Assembly (NCBI GenBank): GCA_028684915.1
Contig: JAQUEZ010000073.1
Location: 1 to 27,759, forward strand
From: Desulfobulbus sp.
GTDB taxonomy: Bacteria; Desulfobacterota; Desulfobulbia; Desulfobulbales; Desulfobulbaceae
Direction of reading: 5' to 3'
DNA length: 27,759 nucleotides
Shown here one piece after another: positions 8,786 through 17,155 of this stretch. Position 1 is the first letter of the stretch. Each line of letters begins with the position of its first letter. A model generated the notes under the pieces. That model worked only from the letters and a program-made list of their open reading frames with translations. It did not search any database and was not told the DNA's origin. Made by a program: the position numbers and the translations under genes.

Positions 8786-11700
8786 TTGACACCGATATCA
8801 GGATACACCGAAGACACCCTCGTCCAGCAAACGACTGCCGAGTACCTGGAGCAGCAGCTCGGGTGGCTGTCGGTGTATGCCCATAACAACGAGGACCTCG
8901 GGCCGGATAGCCTTCTGGGGAGAACCTCGGACCGTGAGGTGGTGCTTACCCGGATATTGCGAACCAAGCTGGCTGACCTGAATCCCGGTTTGCCTGATGG
9001 CGCTTATGACGATGCCATTCGTCAGATCACCGCCACCATGGCCTCCCAGACCATGGCAGCAACCAATCGCGAAAAGTATGCTCTCTTGCGCGACGGGGTG
9101 CAGGTCGCCTTTCGCAACGACAGGGGCGAACGGGTCCGGCAACGGCTGAAGGCTGTTGATTTTGAGACCCCGGAAAACAACGATTTTCTATGTGTGCGTG
9201 AGTTGTGGGTGAAAGGGGATCTCTACCGGCGGCGGGCGGATATCATCGGTTTTGTCAATGGATTGCCTCTTCTGTTCATCGAGTGCAAGAATATCCACAA
9301 GAATCTGAAGACCGCCTTCGAGCAGAATTTTTCCGACTACCGCGATACCGTTCCCCACCTGTTCCACCACAACGCCATCGTCATGTTCGGCAATGGTGAA
9401 AAGGCAAGGATCGGTTCCATCACCAGCCGCTGGGAGCATTTCAACGAATGGAAACGGCTGGAGGAGGAAGCACCTGGAGCCGTGGACATGGAGACGCTGC
9501 TCAAGGGCGTCTGCGAGAAGCGCAACTTCCTCGACCTGGTGGAAAACTTCATTCTCTTTGATGAGACGGCCGGGGAACCCAAAAAGATCATTGCCCGCAA
9601 CCACCAGTTCCTGGGCGTAAACCGGGCCATTGCCTCGGTCCGGGACCGGACGGCACGGCAGGGCAAGCTGGGGGTCTTCTGGCATACACAGGGTTCGGGC
9701 AAGAGCTACTCGATGGTGATGTTCACCCGCAAGGTACACCGCAAGCTGGGCGGCAACTTCACCTTTCTGGTTCTGACCGACCGGGATGATCTCGATACCC
9801 AGATCTACAAGACCTTTGCCAACTGCGGTGTGGTGAGCGATCAGGAACCGTGTCGGGCCGCCAGTGGCCGGCACCTGAACACCCTGCTGACTCAGCACAA
9901 GGCCTACATCTTTTCCTTGATCCAGAAATTCAATCTGAAAGTGGAGCCGGAACAGCCGTACAGTGACCGGGACGACATCATCGTCATCACCGACGAGGCC
10001 CATCGCACTCAGTACGGCACTCTGGCTCTTAATCTGCGTAACGCCCTGCCCAATGCCAGTTATATCGGCTTTACCGGCACGCCCCTGTTCAAGGATGATG
10101 AGATTACCCGCCGGGTCTTCGGCGAATATGTCTCGACCTATGACTTTGGGCGGGCGGTGGACGACCAGGCCACGGTGCCGCTTTACTATGACGCCAGGGG
10201 CGAGAAACTGGGCGTGGCCATTGGTGACTTGAACGAGCGGATCGCCGCCAAGCTGGAGGAGCTGGAAAGCGATAATATCGATGTGGAACAACGGCTGGAG
10301 AAGGAGCTGAAGCGGGATTACCACATCATTACCGCCGGCAAACGGCTTGACCAGGTGGCACGGGACTTTGTGCGCCATTACTCGACCGGCTGGGAGACCG
10401 GCAAGGCGATGCTGGTTTGCATCGACAAGGTCACCTGCGTGCGGATGCATAAGCTGATTGATTTCTACTGGCAGGAGCGGATCAACGAGTTGGAAAAGGA
10501 ATGGGCTGAAATCGGTGACGAGCAGGAGGAGCTGTTTCGCCACCGGCAACTGGATTGGATGCGTGAGACCAGAATGGCAGTGGTGGTGAGTGAGGAGCAG
10601 GGAGAGGTAGACAAGTTCCGCAGGTGGGATCTGGACATCATTCCGCACCGGAAACTGATGAAGGAAGGAATCGACCTACCGGAATCGATGCGGGAGAAAC
10701 CGGAATATCGCAACCTGCAGACCATGGACCTGGATGATGCTTTCAAGGCCGACGAACATCCGTTGCGGGTGGCCATTGTCTGTGCCATGTGGCTGACCGG
10801 CTTTGACGTGCCAAGCCTGGCTACGCTCTATCTCGATAAGCCGCTCAAAGCCCATACCCTGATGCAGGCCATTGCCCGCGCCAACCGGGTAAGCGAAGGC
10901 AAGAACAACGGCCTGATTGTTGACTACTGCGGCATCCTCAAGCACCTGCGCAAGGCCTTGGCTACCTTTGCCGGAACCAAGCCCGAAGGTGAAGGTGGTG
11001 AGATTGACCCGGCCCGACCGGATGAGGAGTTGCTGGCTGATCTGGCCGAAGCCATCTTGATGGTGCGGGCATTTCTCGAAGACCGGGAGGCTTCGCTGGA
11101 TGACGTTATCCAGAAAACCGGCTTTGAACGGAATGGGGCCATTGTCGCCTGCAAAGAGGCGGCCAACGAAAACGACGAGATCCGCAAGCGGTTTGAGGTG
11201 ATGTGCCGGGAGGTGTTCAAAAAGTTCAAGGCCTGTATCAACGTGGAGGGGGTTAACGCCCATCGGGCTGACCGGGACGCAGTCAATATTGTCTACAAGA
11301 GCCTGCAGCAAGACCGCGACCAGGCCGACATCAGCGATATTATCCGCCAGTTGCACGCGATTGTGGATGAGGCGATTGAAGTGAAGTCAGGGGTGATTAC
11401 TGGTGAGCCTGGGCCGGAAACCACCTACGACATCAGCCGGATCGATTTCGAACGTCTGCGGAAAGAATTTGAGCGGAGCAAGAGCAAGCGGACCACGGTG
11501 CAGAATCTCAAGCAAGCTATAGAAACCCGGCTACGACGGCTGATGGAGCGTAACCCGCTGCGAACCGACTTGCAGCTGCATTACGAACAAATTGTGGCGG
11601 AATACAACCGGGAAAAGGACCGGGTAACTATCGAGCAGACCTTTGAGGCCCTGTTCCGCTTTGAGCAGGGGCTGGACGAGGAAGAACGACGGGCGGTCCG

Positions 11701-12025
11701 GGAGGGGCTGGATGAGGAATCGTTGGCCATTTTCGACCTGCTAAGAAAACCGGACTTGTCTGCCAAGGAGATCAAGCGGATCAAACAGGTGGCGGTGGAG
11801 TTGCTACAGACCCTGAAAAGGAAAATTTCGGAAATCGATCATTGGCGCGATCGTGAGACCACCCGCGACACGGTAATGGTTGAAATACATAATTTCCTGT
11901 ACAGCGATACTACCGGCCTGCCGGAAGTTTTTTATACGGAAGAGGATGTGCAGGCCAAGACGGACGAGGTGTTCCATCACATCTACCGGGTCTACCCGAC
12001 CATTCCCTCGCCGTTTTATGCATGA
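8786..12025 (+). CDS. hsdR: type I restriction endonuclease subunit HsdR
   Basis: HsdR provides the ATP-driven DNA translocase and nuclease of the type I complex. The 1079-aa product shows the nuclease motif D152 ... E166-C-K168 (IGFVNGLPLLFIECKN), then a superfamily 2 motor: Walker A in HTQGSGKS (K306), DEAH at 403-406, FTGTP in motif III, the TGFDVP segment, and motif VI in ARANRVSEGKNNG. The C-terminal third is helical and charged, as expected for the part that docks on HsdM. All catalytic residues are intact. The start is TTG at 8786 with AAGGGG (8775-8780) 5 nt upstream; an ATG at 8769 leads to a stop after six codons. Like hsdM it uses TTG, which may keep synthesis low. No clear + strand terminator was seen after it. 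Confidence 0.95.
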   Translation: MTPISGYTEDTLVQQTTAEYLEQQLGWLSVYAHNNEDLGPDSLLGRTSDREVVLTRILRTKLADLNPGLPDGAYDDAIRQITATMASQTMAATNREKYALLRDGVQVAFRNDRGERVRQRLKAVDFETPENNDFLCVRELWVKGDLYRRRADIIGFVNGLPLLFIECKNIHKNLKTAFEQNFSDYRDTVPHLFHHNAIVMFGNGEKARIGSITSRWEHFNEWKRLEEEAPGAVDMETLLKGVCEKRNFLDLVENFILFDETAGEPKKIIARNHQFLGVNRAIASVRDRTARQGKLGVFWHTQGSGKSYSMVMFTRKVHRKLGGNFTFLVLTDRDDLDTQIYKTFANCGVVSDQEPCRAASGRHLNTLLTQHKAYIFSLIQKFNLKVEPEQPYSDRDDIIVITDEAHRTQYGTLALNLRNALPNASYIGFTGTPLFKDDEITRRVFGEYVSTYDFGRAVDDQATVPLYYDARGEKLGVAIGDLNERIAAKLEELESDNIDVEQRLEKELKRDYHIITAGKRLDQVARDFVRHYSTGWETGKAMLVCIDKVTCVRMHKLIDFYWQERINELEKEWAEIGDEQEELFRHRQLDWMRETRMAVVVSEEQGEVDKFRRWDLDIIPHRKLMKEGIDLPESMREKPEYRNLQTMDLDDAFKADEHPLRVAIVCAMWLTGFDVPSLATLYLDKPLKAHTLMQAIARANRVSEGKNNGLIVDYCGILKHLRKALATFAGTKPEGEGGEIDPARPDEELLADLAEAILMVRAFLEDREASLDDVIQKTGFERNGAIVACKEAANENDEIRKRFEVMCREVFKKFKACINVEGVNAHRADRDAVNIVYKSLQQDRDQADISDIIRQLHAIVDEAIEVKSGVITGEPGPETTYDISRIDFERLRKEFERSKSKRTTVQNLKQAIETRLRRLMERNPLRTDLQLHYEQIVAEYNREKDRVTIEQTFEALFRFEQGLDEEERRAVREGLDEESLAIFDLLRKPDLSAKEIKRIKQVAVELLQTLKRKISEIDHWRDRETTRDTVMVEIHNFLYSDTTGLPEVFYTEEDVQAKTDEVFHHIYRVYPTIPSPFYA

Positions 12026-12249
12026 TTGTTTGACGCGAACTGGTGAATCCTTTGGAGCACTTTTCCGTCGATGAAAGTGACTACACAGATTTTGACCTGC
12101 TAAACCCAGATCAGGCTGCGGGCAACGTAAGGTCAATATTCCTGTATATTTTGACTTCAACAACCTGTTTTTTCGTTTCTTCCAACACGCTGTTTCTTCC
12201 TTCTTGGCCAAAGACCTTGTTTCTTCCCTTCCTTGCCCCACCAAACCGC
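12026..12249. other. convergent intergenic region with GTTTCTTC repeats and a possible ORF remnant
   Basis: Space between the end of hsdR (+) and the element operon (-). GTTTCTTC occurs at 12175-12182, 12192-12199 and 12219-12226, and twice more in tandem at 12305-12320. A + frame from GTG 12043 begins with about 30 protein-like residues (DESDYTDFDLLNPDQAAGNV) and then turns into low-complexity Phe/Leu/Pro sequence, so it may be a truncated gene at a junction. Neither observation is firm. Confidence 0.35.
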
Positions 12250-12292
12250 CAAAAAAAACGGCTGCCCAACCGTTATGGTCGGAGCAGCCGTT
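12250..12292 (-). terminator. rho-independent terminator of the - strand element operon
   Basis: AACGGCTGC (12257-12265) and GCAGCCGTT (12284-12292) form a perfect 9-bp stem, and the inner ACC/GGT can extend it. Read on the - strand the stem is followed directly by eight T (complement of 12251-12258). It lies just past the last gene of the operon. Confidence 0.85.
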
Positions 12293-12323
12293 GGTGTTGC
12301 TGGGGTTTCTTCGTTTCTTCGAG

Positions 12324-12563
12324 TTATTCTTGGTCGATTATCGCCTCTTCACAACGACACCCTTTCCCGACCTTCTTGGTTGGATGGCAGGAAAAACTCC
12401 AGTCAACCTGATCGGGTGGCAAGGTCGAATGGACCGTGCCTGTAGTGAGTCCGCAATGTTGCAGCGCATACTGTCTCGCTGCTGCGAGTGAAGGCGCTTC
12501 GATGCTGAATTCACCTGCGAATTCAAAAATCACTGGAATCTTGTACCTTTTCATGCTCATCAT
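12324..12563 (-). CDS. 79-aa conserved-looking hypothetical protein
   Basis: The residues look like a real small globular protein: MKRYKIPVIFEFAGEFSIEA, then SLAAARQYALQHC, a region ending CHPTKKVGKGC, and an acidic end. The pattern of a beta strand followed by a helix beginning SLAAARQYA resembles small DUF proteins found beside ardC in plasmids and ICEs, but I cannot name the family. It is the last gene before the terminator, 12 nt after ardC. ATG at 12563 follows AAGG at a suitable distance; ATG at 12560 or 12554 could be used instead. It has no hairpin leader of its own and is probably read together with ardC. Confidence 0.65.
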   Translation of the reverse strand: MMSMKRYKIPVIFEFAGEFSIEAPSLAAARQYALQHCGLTTGTVHSTLPPDQVDWSFSCHPTKKVGKGCRCEEAIIDQE

Positions 12564-12575
12564 CAGCCCCACCTT

Positions 12576-13514
12576 TTACGCCGCAACGGGGAGTTCGTTC
12601 GTTGTAGAAACATCTTCCTGTGCACCAGCAATAATCCCAGCCTTGTCGAGGACAAAGTCGGCGGCTTGCTGGGCCTTGGCAGCGGCGGTGAAGATGGCCT
12701 TGCTATCGCCCTGGAGGATCTGTAGCCAATGGTTGATATACTCCGGATGGCGCATGTTCTCAAAGGGGATGCCGGTGTGGGCACCGAGGAAAGCGGCACC
12801 AATCTCGGCCACCATTTCCTCGAAGGCATAACCGAGATCACCGAACCGGGTGCCGAATACCCTGTTCAAACGGCTGGGGTGACCTGCCCAGTGGCAAATC
12901 TCATGATAGCCAGTGCTGAAATAGAAATCATCGTGCTCGAAGCTGGACCGATGGGGCAGGAGCACCATATCCGGTCCCGGCAGATAGCAGGCCTTGTTGC
13001 CGCCATGCTTCAGATTCGGCAGGGCCAGGATCTGCTCCGCCAATTCGTTGCACTCGTTCACATCCGGCGCCTCTTCTTCGACCAGCGGCGGCAGGTCCAA
13101 TCCCTCACACTGCTCCACGTTGAACACCGTGTAGCTGCGGGCAAAGGGAATTAGCTTCCGCTCCTGTTCGTCATCGGTGAGAGCGTCCGGTTCCGCATCG
13201 CCGCCCCGGTCCCTGGCGGGCAGGAACTTCCAGAAAACAATGGACGCTCCTTTCTCACCCTTGCGTACATGGCCGCCCAACTGCTCGGCATTGCGATAAG
13301 TGAGCCAACGGGGATCGACATGACCACGGGCAAGGGCCACCAGATTCAGCAACAGGACGTTCATCCCCCGGTAGGGCCGGTTGGTGAGCGCATTGCGAAA
13401 CGGCCCATAATGAACCGTTTGCCAGGGCTTGGCCCAGGGGGTGACGCCGTCTTCCAGGGCAGTGATGATCTTGGCGGTGATTTCTTCGTAGATGGATATT
13501 TTTTGATCGTTCAT
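12576..13514 (-). CDS. ardC: ArdC-family anti-restriction protein (ssDNA-binding plus zincin protease)
   Basis: 312 aa. The N-terminal part (about 5-130) matches the ArdC-type single-stranded-DNA-binding domain (IYEEITAKIITALEDG, then PWAKPW). The C-terminal part is a zincin-like metallopeptidase with HEICH at 204-208 and a downstream EEMVAE (about 232-237) likely to give the third zinc ligand. ArdC proteins protect incoming plasmid DNA from type I and other restriction systems during conjugation. ATG at 13514 is chosen because AAGGAG lies 7 nt upstream and a hairpin fills the space before it; the longer frame to 13571 would run into radC. It sits tail to tail with a complete type I system, so the locus holds both restriction and anti-restriction genes. 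Confidence 0.92.
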   Translation of the reverse strand: MNDQKISIYEEITAKIITALEDGVTPWAKPWQTVHYGPFRNALTNRPYRGMNVLLLNLVALARGHVDPRWLTYRNAEQLGGHVRKGEKGASIVFWKFLPARDRGGDAEPDALTDDEQERKLIPFARSYTVFNVEQCEGLDLPPLVEEEAPDVNECNELAEQILALPNLKHGGNKACYLPGPDMVLLPHRSSFEHDDFYFSTGYHEICHWAGHPSRLNRVFGTRFGDLGYAFEEMVAEIGAAFLGAHTGIPFENMRHPEYINHWLQILQGDSKAIFTAAAKAQQAADFVLDKAGIIAGAQEDVSTTNELPVAA

Positions 13515-13534
13515 AGTTTCGCTCCTTGAGTGCA

Positions 13535-13559
13535 GGGGACGACCCATCGGGTTGTCCCC
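13535..13559 (-). promoter_or_regulatory. leader hairpin of ardC
   Basis: Perfect 11-bp stem with one G-T pair (GGGGACAACCC against GGGTCGTCCCC on the - strand) and a GAT loop, between the radC stop and the ardC ribosome-binding site. The outgoing TCGTCC can pair with GGAGCGA at the ribosome-binding site, with one bulged G. Simplest member of the leader family. Confidence 0.8.
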
Positions 13560-13567
13560 AATGAGTG

Positions 13568-14047
13568 TCATGCGCTGTGATGGCCGGTTTCAGAAAGGGA
13601 GAGGACCTCTTCGCCCACGATCAGATGATCGAGGACCCGAACGTCGATCACCTTGAGGATCTCTGTCAGGGTGTGGGTGAGTTCCAGATCTTCCTTACTG
13701 GGCTGGATGCCGCCGGAGGGGTGGTTATGGGCAATGATGACCGCTGCTGCATTGAGTGCCAGCGCCTCCTTGACCACCTCGCGGGGATGGACCGAGTTGC
13801 GGTTGATCGAGCCCCGGAAAATCTCCCGCCAGGCCAGCACCTGATGCCGGCTGTCGAGAAACAGACAGCCAAACACCTCGTGCTCCAGGCCGGCGAGCTT
13901 GAGTCCGATGGCTTCCTTGGCGGCGGTGGGAGACAGAATGGCGGCCCCACGCCGGAATTGATACCCGCTGAGCTTACGGGCTTCTGAGAGAATGGTTTCC
14001 TTGGGTGCGGGCTGGTAGATGCCGCAGATATCTTTGATGTAGAGCAT
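13568..14047 (-). CDS. radC: RadC-like JAB/MPN domain protein, short mobile-element type
   Basis: 159 aa, containing only the JAB domain and lacking the helix-hairpin-helix part of chromosomal RadC (about 220 aa), as is usual for plasmid and ICE copies. The metal-site signature is complete: E57, H107-N-H109-P-S-G, S117 and D120. JAMM metal sites can support hydrolysis, but no substrate is established for bacterial RadC and its old link to repair is disputed. ATG at 14047 is preceded by GGAGG 5 nt upstream. It lies between SNF2 and ardC in the same operon, each gene with its own hairpin leader. Confidence 0.92.
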   Translation of the reverse strand: MLYIKDICGIYQPAPKETILSEARKLSGYQFRRGAAILSPTAAKEAIGLKLAGLEHEVFGCLFLDSRHQVLAWREIFRGSINRNSVHPREVVKEALALNAAAVIIAHNHPSGGIQPSKEDLELTHTLTEILKVIDVRVLDHLIVGEEVLSLSETGHHSA

Positions 14048-14061
14048 GTGTGCCTCCTATG

Positions 14062-14100
14062 GACGAGGCACAGCAGCCCATCGGGGCAGTGTGCCCCGTC
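14062..14100 (-). promoter_or_regulatory. leader hairpin of radC with anti-Shine-Dalgarno arm
   Basis: On the - strand GACGGGGCACA pairs with TGTGCCTCGTC (11 bp, one G-T); the apex is GCCC-CGAT-GGGC. The outgoing TGTGCCTC (14065-14072) is also perfectly complementary to GAGGCACA (14049-14056), which is the ribosome-binding site of radC, across an 8-nt loop. The two folds exclude each other. Confidence 0.85.
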
Positions 14101-14126
14101 AGGGATTGGTTTGAGTTCGACTGGTT

Positions 14127-16427
14127 TCAAGCAGCCTGGCGGACCTCGGCCAAGACGAAGTGGCCAAGGTGGGGCGGCTTGTAGAGACGAATGGGTTTGC
14201 GGTTGATCTCGCCATGACCCTGGCGGTCATAGCTGCCGATCCGGCGTTCCTGCCAGGTGATTACTCCGCCTTGAAGTTGGAACCGGTTGCCGTCCACATA
14301 GGCCACCGCCGTATTGCCCCGGAGATAGACCCGGCCCCTGATCACCAACTCGTGGCGGACCAGGGCGGTCTGCCCGTCGGGGGAACTGATGGTGGTCGTG
14401 GTGGTGACCCGGGTTTCCTCGGTGGTGGTGAGGCTTTCGGTCTCATCGAGATCGAGGACCGAAGCCAGTTCCCGCTGGCGATACCGGCTCCAGGCGGTGG
14501 TGACATCCTCCACCGGCTGTTGGCCGGTGAGCGCCTTGGCCAGCTCGTACATCATGCTGTTCTCCGATTCGGAAAGCGCTGCCAGCCCTTGCCCCGAGAG
14601 TTCGCCCTCAACTGCGAGCGAGGTCTCCATCTTCTGGGCCATGAGGCTGAGCGCCTTGTCCTGCATGGTTTCAGCATAGGCCAGGTAAAAGACCCGGACC
14701 GGCAGGTTCTGACCAATCCGCCAGCTACGGCGGCTGGCTTGCCGGAGGGTGAACACCGAGTAGCCGCACTGGAAGAAGACAATGGTCGGGAAGTCGAGCA
14801 AATCCAGACCGGTCTTGACCAGGTTGGGGTTGCAGAGCAGGCAATCGTACTGGCCGGTAGAGAGGTTCTCCTTCAGCCAGTCTTCCCGCTGTTCCGGCTT
14901 GACCGCCTGCCCCCGCAGTACCAAGGGGGCAAAGCCCTGCTGATGCAGCTTGTCCACCAGGGTGGGCACCAGGTCGCGGGTGCCGGTGTGTTCGAGAAAG
15001 ACCGCCACCTTGCGGCCCTGTTTGCGTTCCGTGGTCAGGATCTCCAACAGCCGCTTTTCCTTGGCCAGGAGGTTGATCTCCAGGGCCGGAGCCGAAGCGA
15101 TCAGTTCCTCCACACCGCCGCGTTCGAGATAGACCCGTTCGCCAAAGCGGCAACCATCCGGATAGGCCAAGAGGCTTTGCAGCATTTTGCCTAACAGCCG
15201 CATGTCCCCGCAGGCCAGAGCCTTGCGGGTGGCAGCGACCAGGGTATTGGCGAGTTCGAAATAAGGGGCTTGCAGTGCGTCATCCATCGGGGTGGTGACA
15301 ATGATTTCTTCATAGTCGGGCAGGGCCTGGCTGACATCGTTCAGCCGAACAAAGGCGGAACGCTCCAACAACAGATCCGGGAGTAGCAGCGGGGAAATCC
15401 CCGGCGCCTCCTTGATCCGGGCCTTGCCGGTCTTGCGGCCGATGCTGGCCTGATTCCAGTCCGGGCCCAGATCATCGGCCTTGTATGTGCGCTCCACCAC
15501 TCCATAGCGTTCGGCAAAACCGAGGGTGCGGCCGTATTCAAAACCGGCCTGCACCATCTGCCGGGGAAACATCCGCCAGAGGAGGTAGAACAAATCCTTC
15601 GAGTAGCCGCCCATGAGGGTTCCGCTGAGTGCCAGCACCTTGCGGGAACGGGCGATCAGGCAGGACATGGCCTGACCCTGGGCCGTGCCGCCTCCCTTGA
15701 GTTCGTGGACCTCGTCGAGGATGACCAGATCGAAGAACCCTTTGGGGAGATAGCGTTTGATGAACTCAGCCTTGGCATAGCGCCGGTTGCGCCCACAATC
15801 GGCCGACCACATCCGGGCCTGGCAATGTTCGCAGACCGGGGCCGGATCGCTCAGATGCAAAAAGACCTGAGCGCCGCAGTCCGGGCAGCAGGTTGCCCCT
15901 TGTCGGACCATGAGGCCGGGCTTGCGCTGGTAGTGCAGCTTGGCCCGTTCCTTACCCAGGACCCAGATCTCGGTACCCCTAGGTTTTGCAGGTTTTCGTT
16001 TCTGTTCAAACAACAGGGTCATATCCCGGCCGTTGAGGTTGATACAGGTGCAGCAGGGAAGGGTTGCTTCCGCCTCCCGGATCCACTTGCGTACCAGATG
16101 ACCGGGGCATTGAATGAGGATCCGTTTGGTCGGCTTGGGATCGAGCGCGGCCACGGCCAGGCTCATGATCGTCTTACCCGCTCCCATCTCGCCCACCAGG
16201 AAGGCACCTTTACAGTCCTCCTTGAAAAGCGTCCGGGCAATGGGCAGGATGCCGCAGCGGATCTGTGCCTCAAACGGGGTACGTTTGAGTTGGCCCAGTT
16301 GTTCGGGGGCTTGCGCATCCCAAAGATCCTCCCCCTTGGGCTGATAGACCGGGTGCATGGTGGTGATGACCTGGGACTTGAGTACCTCGCCCCACTGGTC
16401 AAGAAATTCGCTTAAAGGGATGTCCAT
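14127..16427 (-). CDS. SNF2-family DNA helicase/translocase
   Basis: 766 aa. Superfamily 2 SNF2-type motor: Walker A GEMGAGKT (79-86), DEVH (238-241), SGT in motif III (ALSGTL), and a C-terminal helicase half ending in the WRIGQ arginine-finger motif near 570, a Swi2/Snf2 hallmark. Between Walker A and DEVH is a four-cysteine zinc ribbon (CPDC ... CEHC, about 178-205). The remaining C-terminal 190 residues look like a separate domain of unknown role. Such ATPases move along double-stranded DNA and remodel bound proteins. ATG at 16427 is chosen because GGAGG lies 7 nt upstream and upstream gene and hairpin occupy the rest; the open frame continues to 16661 only over the neighbour. Its partners here (methyltransferase, 188-aa protein) suggest action on element DNA. 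Confidence 0.9.
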   Translation of the reverse strand: MDIPLSEFLDQWGEVLKSQVITTMHPVYQPKGEDLWDAQAPEQLGQLKRTPFEAQIRCGILPIARTLFKEDCKGAFLVGEMGAGKTIMSLAVAALDPKPTKRILIQCPGHLVRKWIREAEATLPCCTCINLNGRDMTLLFEQKRKPAKPRGTEIWVLGKERAKLHYQRKPGLMVRQGATCCPDCGAQVFLHLSDPAPVCEHCQARMWSADCGRNRRYAKAEFIKRYLPKGFFDLVILDEVHELKGGGTAQGQAMSCLIARSRKVLALSGTLMGGYSKDLFYLLWRMFPRQMVQAGFEYGRTLGFAERYGVVERTYKADDLGPDWNQASIGRKTGKARIKEAPGISPLLLPDLLLERSAFVRLNDVSQALPDYEEIIVTTPMDDALQAPYFELANTLVAATRKALACGDMRLLGKMLQSLLAYPDGCRFGERVYLERGGVEELIASAPALEINLLAKEKRLLEILTTERKQGRKVAVFLEHTGTRDLVPTLVDKLHQQGFAPLVLRGQAVKPEQREDWLKENLSTGQYDCLLCNPNLVKTGLDLLDFPTIVFFQCGYSVFTLRQASRRSWRIGQNLPVRVFYLAYAETMQDKALSLMAQKMETSLAVEGELSGQGLAALSESENSMMYELAKALTGQQPVEDVTTAWSRYRQRELASVLDLDETESLTTTEETRVTTTTTISSPDGQTALVRHELVIRGRVYLRGNTAVAYVDGNRFQLQGGVITWQERRIGSYDRQGHGEINRKPIRLYKPPHLGHFVLAEVRQAA

Positions 16428-16441
16428 CGTCTGTCCTCCAT

Positions 16442-16484
16442 GGGGAAGGCAGACGATCCCCTTCAGGGGAACGAATGCCTCCCC
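16442..16484 (-). promoter_or_regulatory. leader hairpin of the SNF2 gene with anti-Shine-Dalgarno arm
   Basis: On the - strand there are four tracts in order, G4-C4-G4-C4. The nested fold pairs GGGGAGGCA with TGCCTTCCCC (one bulge) around a CCCC-TGAA-GGGG apex. The outgoing arm 16444-16456 can instead pair with 16427-16439, which holds GGAGG and the A of the start codon: 12 of 13 positions pair (one G-T), with a 4-nt loop. Confidence 0.85.
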
Positions 16485-16507
16485 TGATTGGGTTATTTTG
16501 AGTTCGT

Positions 16508-17074
16508 TTAACCGAGATAGCCGAGCCGGATCCCTTCCAGGATCCGTTCCTCCAATTCTTCCTCCTGCCAACTGATCTTCCAGGCCTGCCGCAATTGCGG
16601 GTTGCCGAATGAATAGAGCCGCTCCGGTTGCAGGACTTCGTCCCACAGCCAGTCGCGCCATTCAGGTTTCAGCGGCGTGGTGGTACTGTTGTCCAAACGG
16701 TGATAGGCCTGCTGCTTGACCGCTGCCATGTCCTCGCCAAAGACGATGACCGAGCAGTTGGTCTCGGTATGCTGGGCCTTGCGTTCGAATTGTTCGGCGC
16801 TGATCAGCACCTTGTTGACCACATCGCCGATCTTCCGTGCCCGGATGGAGCGGATGGTGCCCGGAGTGCGGCCCAACTCCAACGGAGTGGGTTCGATCCC
16901 GGAGATGCGGCTGAATCCGCCGTTGTAGAAGTGGGCCGAGGTGGCCTGGATTTGGGCTGGGCTGCCGACCAGACTGAGCAGATAAGCCCGCGCCTGATCC
17001 GCCTGGATGCTGGCGATGAGACCGTCGCAGTAGGTGACAAAGCCGTTGCTGCGGATGGTGAGATAGTCGTGCAT
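16508..17074 (-). CDS. 188-aa hypothetical protein of the methyltransferase-SNF2 module
   Basis: Not recognised. The start is ATG at 17074 (MHDYLTIRSNGF) with AGGAGG 4 nt upstream. The product is mixed alpha/beta with no signal peptide or membrane segment; it has a central FYNGGFSRISGIEP stretch, ISAEQFERKAQH, and a Trp/Glu-rich C-terminus ending LEGIRLGYLG. No catalytic motif is evident. It lies between a DNA methyltransferase and the SNF2 helicase, with its own hairpin leader, which suggests a structural or adaptor role in the same process, but this is inference from position only. Confidence 0.8.
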   Translation of the reverse strand: MHDYLTIRSNGFVTYCDGLIASIQADQARAYLLSLVGSPAQIQATSAHFYNGGFSRISGIEPTPLELGRTPGTIRSIRARKIGDVVNKVLISAEQFERKAQHTETNCSVIVFGEDMAAVKQQAYHRLDNSTTTPLKPEWRDWLWDEVLQPERLYSFGNPQLRQAWKISWQEEELEERILEGIRLGYLG

Positions 17075-17092
17075 GATGCCTCCTGAAAAAGA

Positions 17093-17121
17093 GGGAGACA
17101 TCCCCACCGGGGAATGCTCCC
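17093..17121 (-). promoter_or_regulatory. leader hairpin of the 188-aa gene with anti-Shine-Dalgarno arm
   Basis: On the - strand the lower stem GGGAG/CTCCC and middle CAT/ATG enclose an apex CCCC-GGT-GGGG. The outgoing GATGTCTCC (17094-17102) can pair with GGAGGCATC (17075-17083), the ribosome-binding site up to the base before ATG: 9 bp with one G-T. Confidence 0.8.
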
Positions 17122-17155
17122 CCCATGGGTTGGTGTGGATAGGATCAAAAAAGAT

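Noticed and set aside
9188..10648. 486-codon - strand ORF opposite hsdR
   Set aside because: It lies fully within hsdR, which has all type I motor and nuclease motifs; the reverse frame shows no recognisable domain.
14160..15194. 344-codon + strand ORF opposite the SNF2 gene
   Set aside because: Shadow of the helicase C-terminal half; no domain and no start signal.
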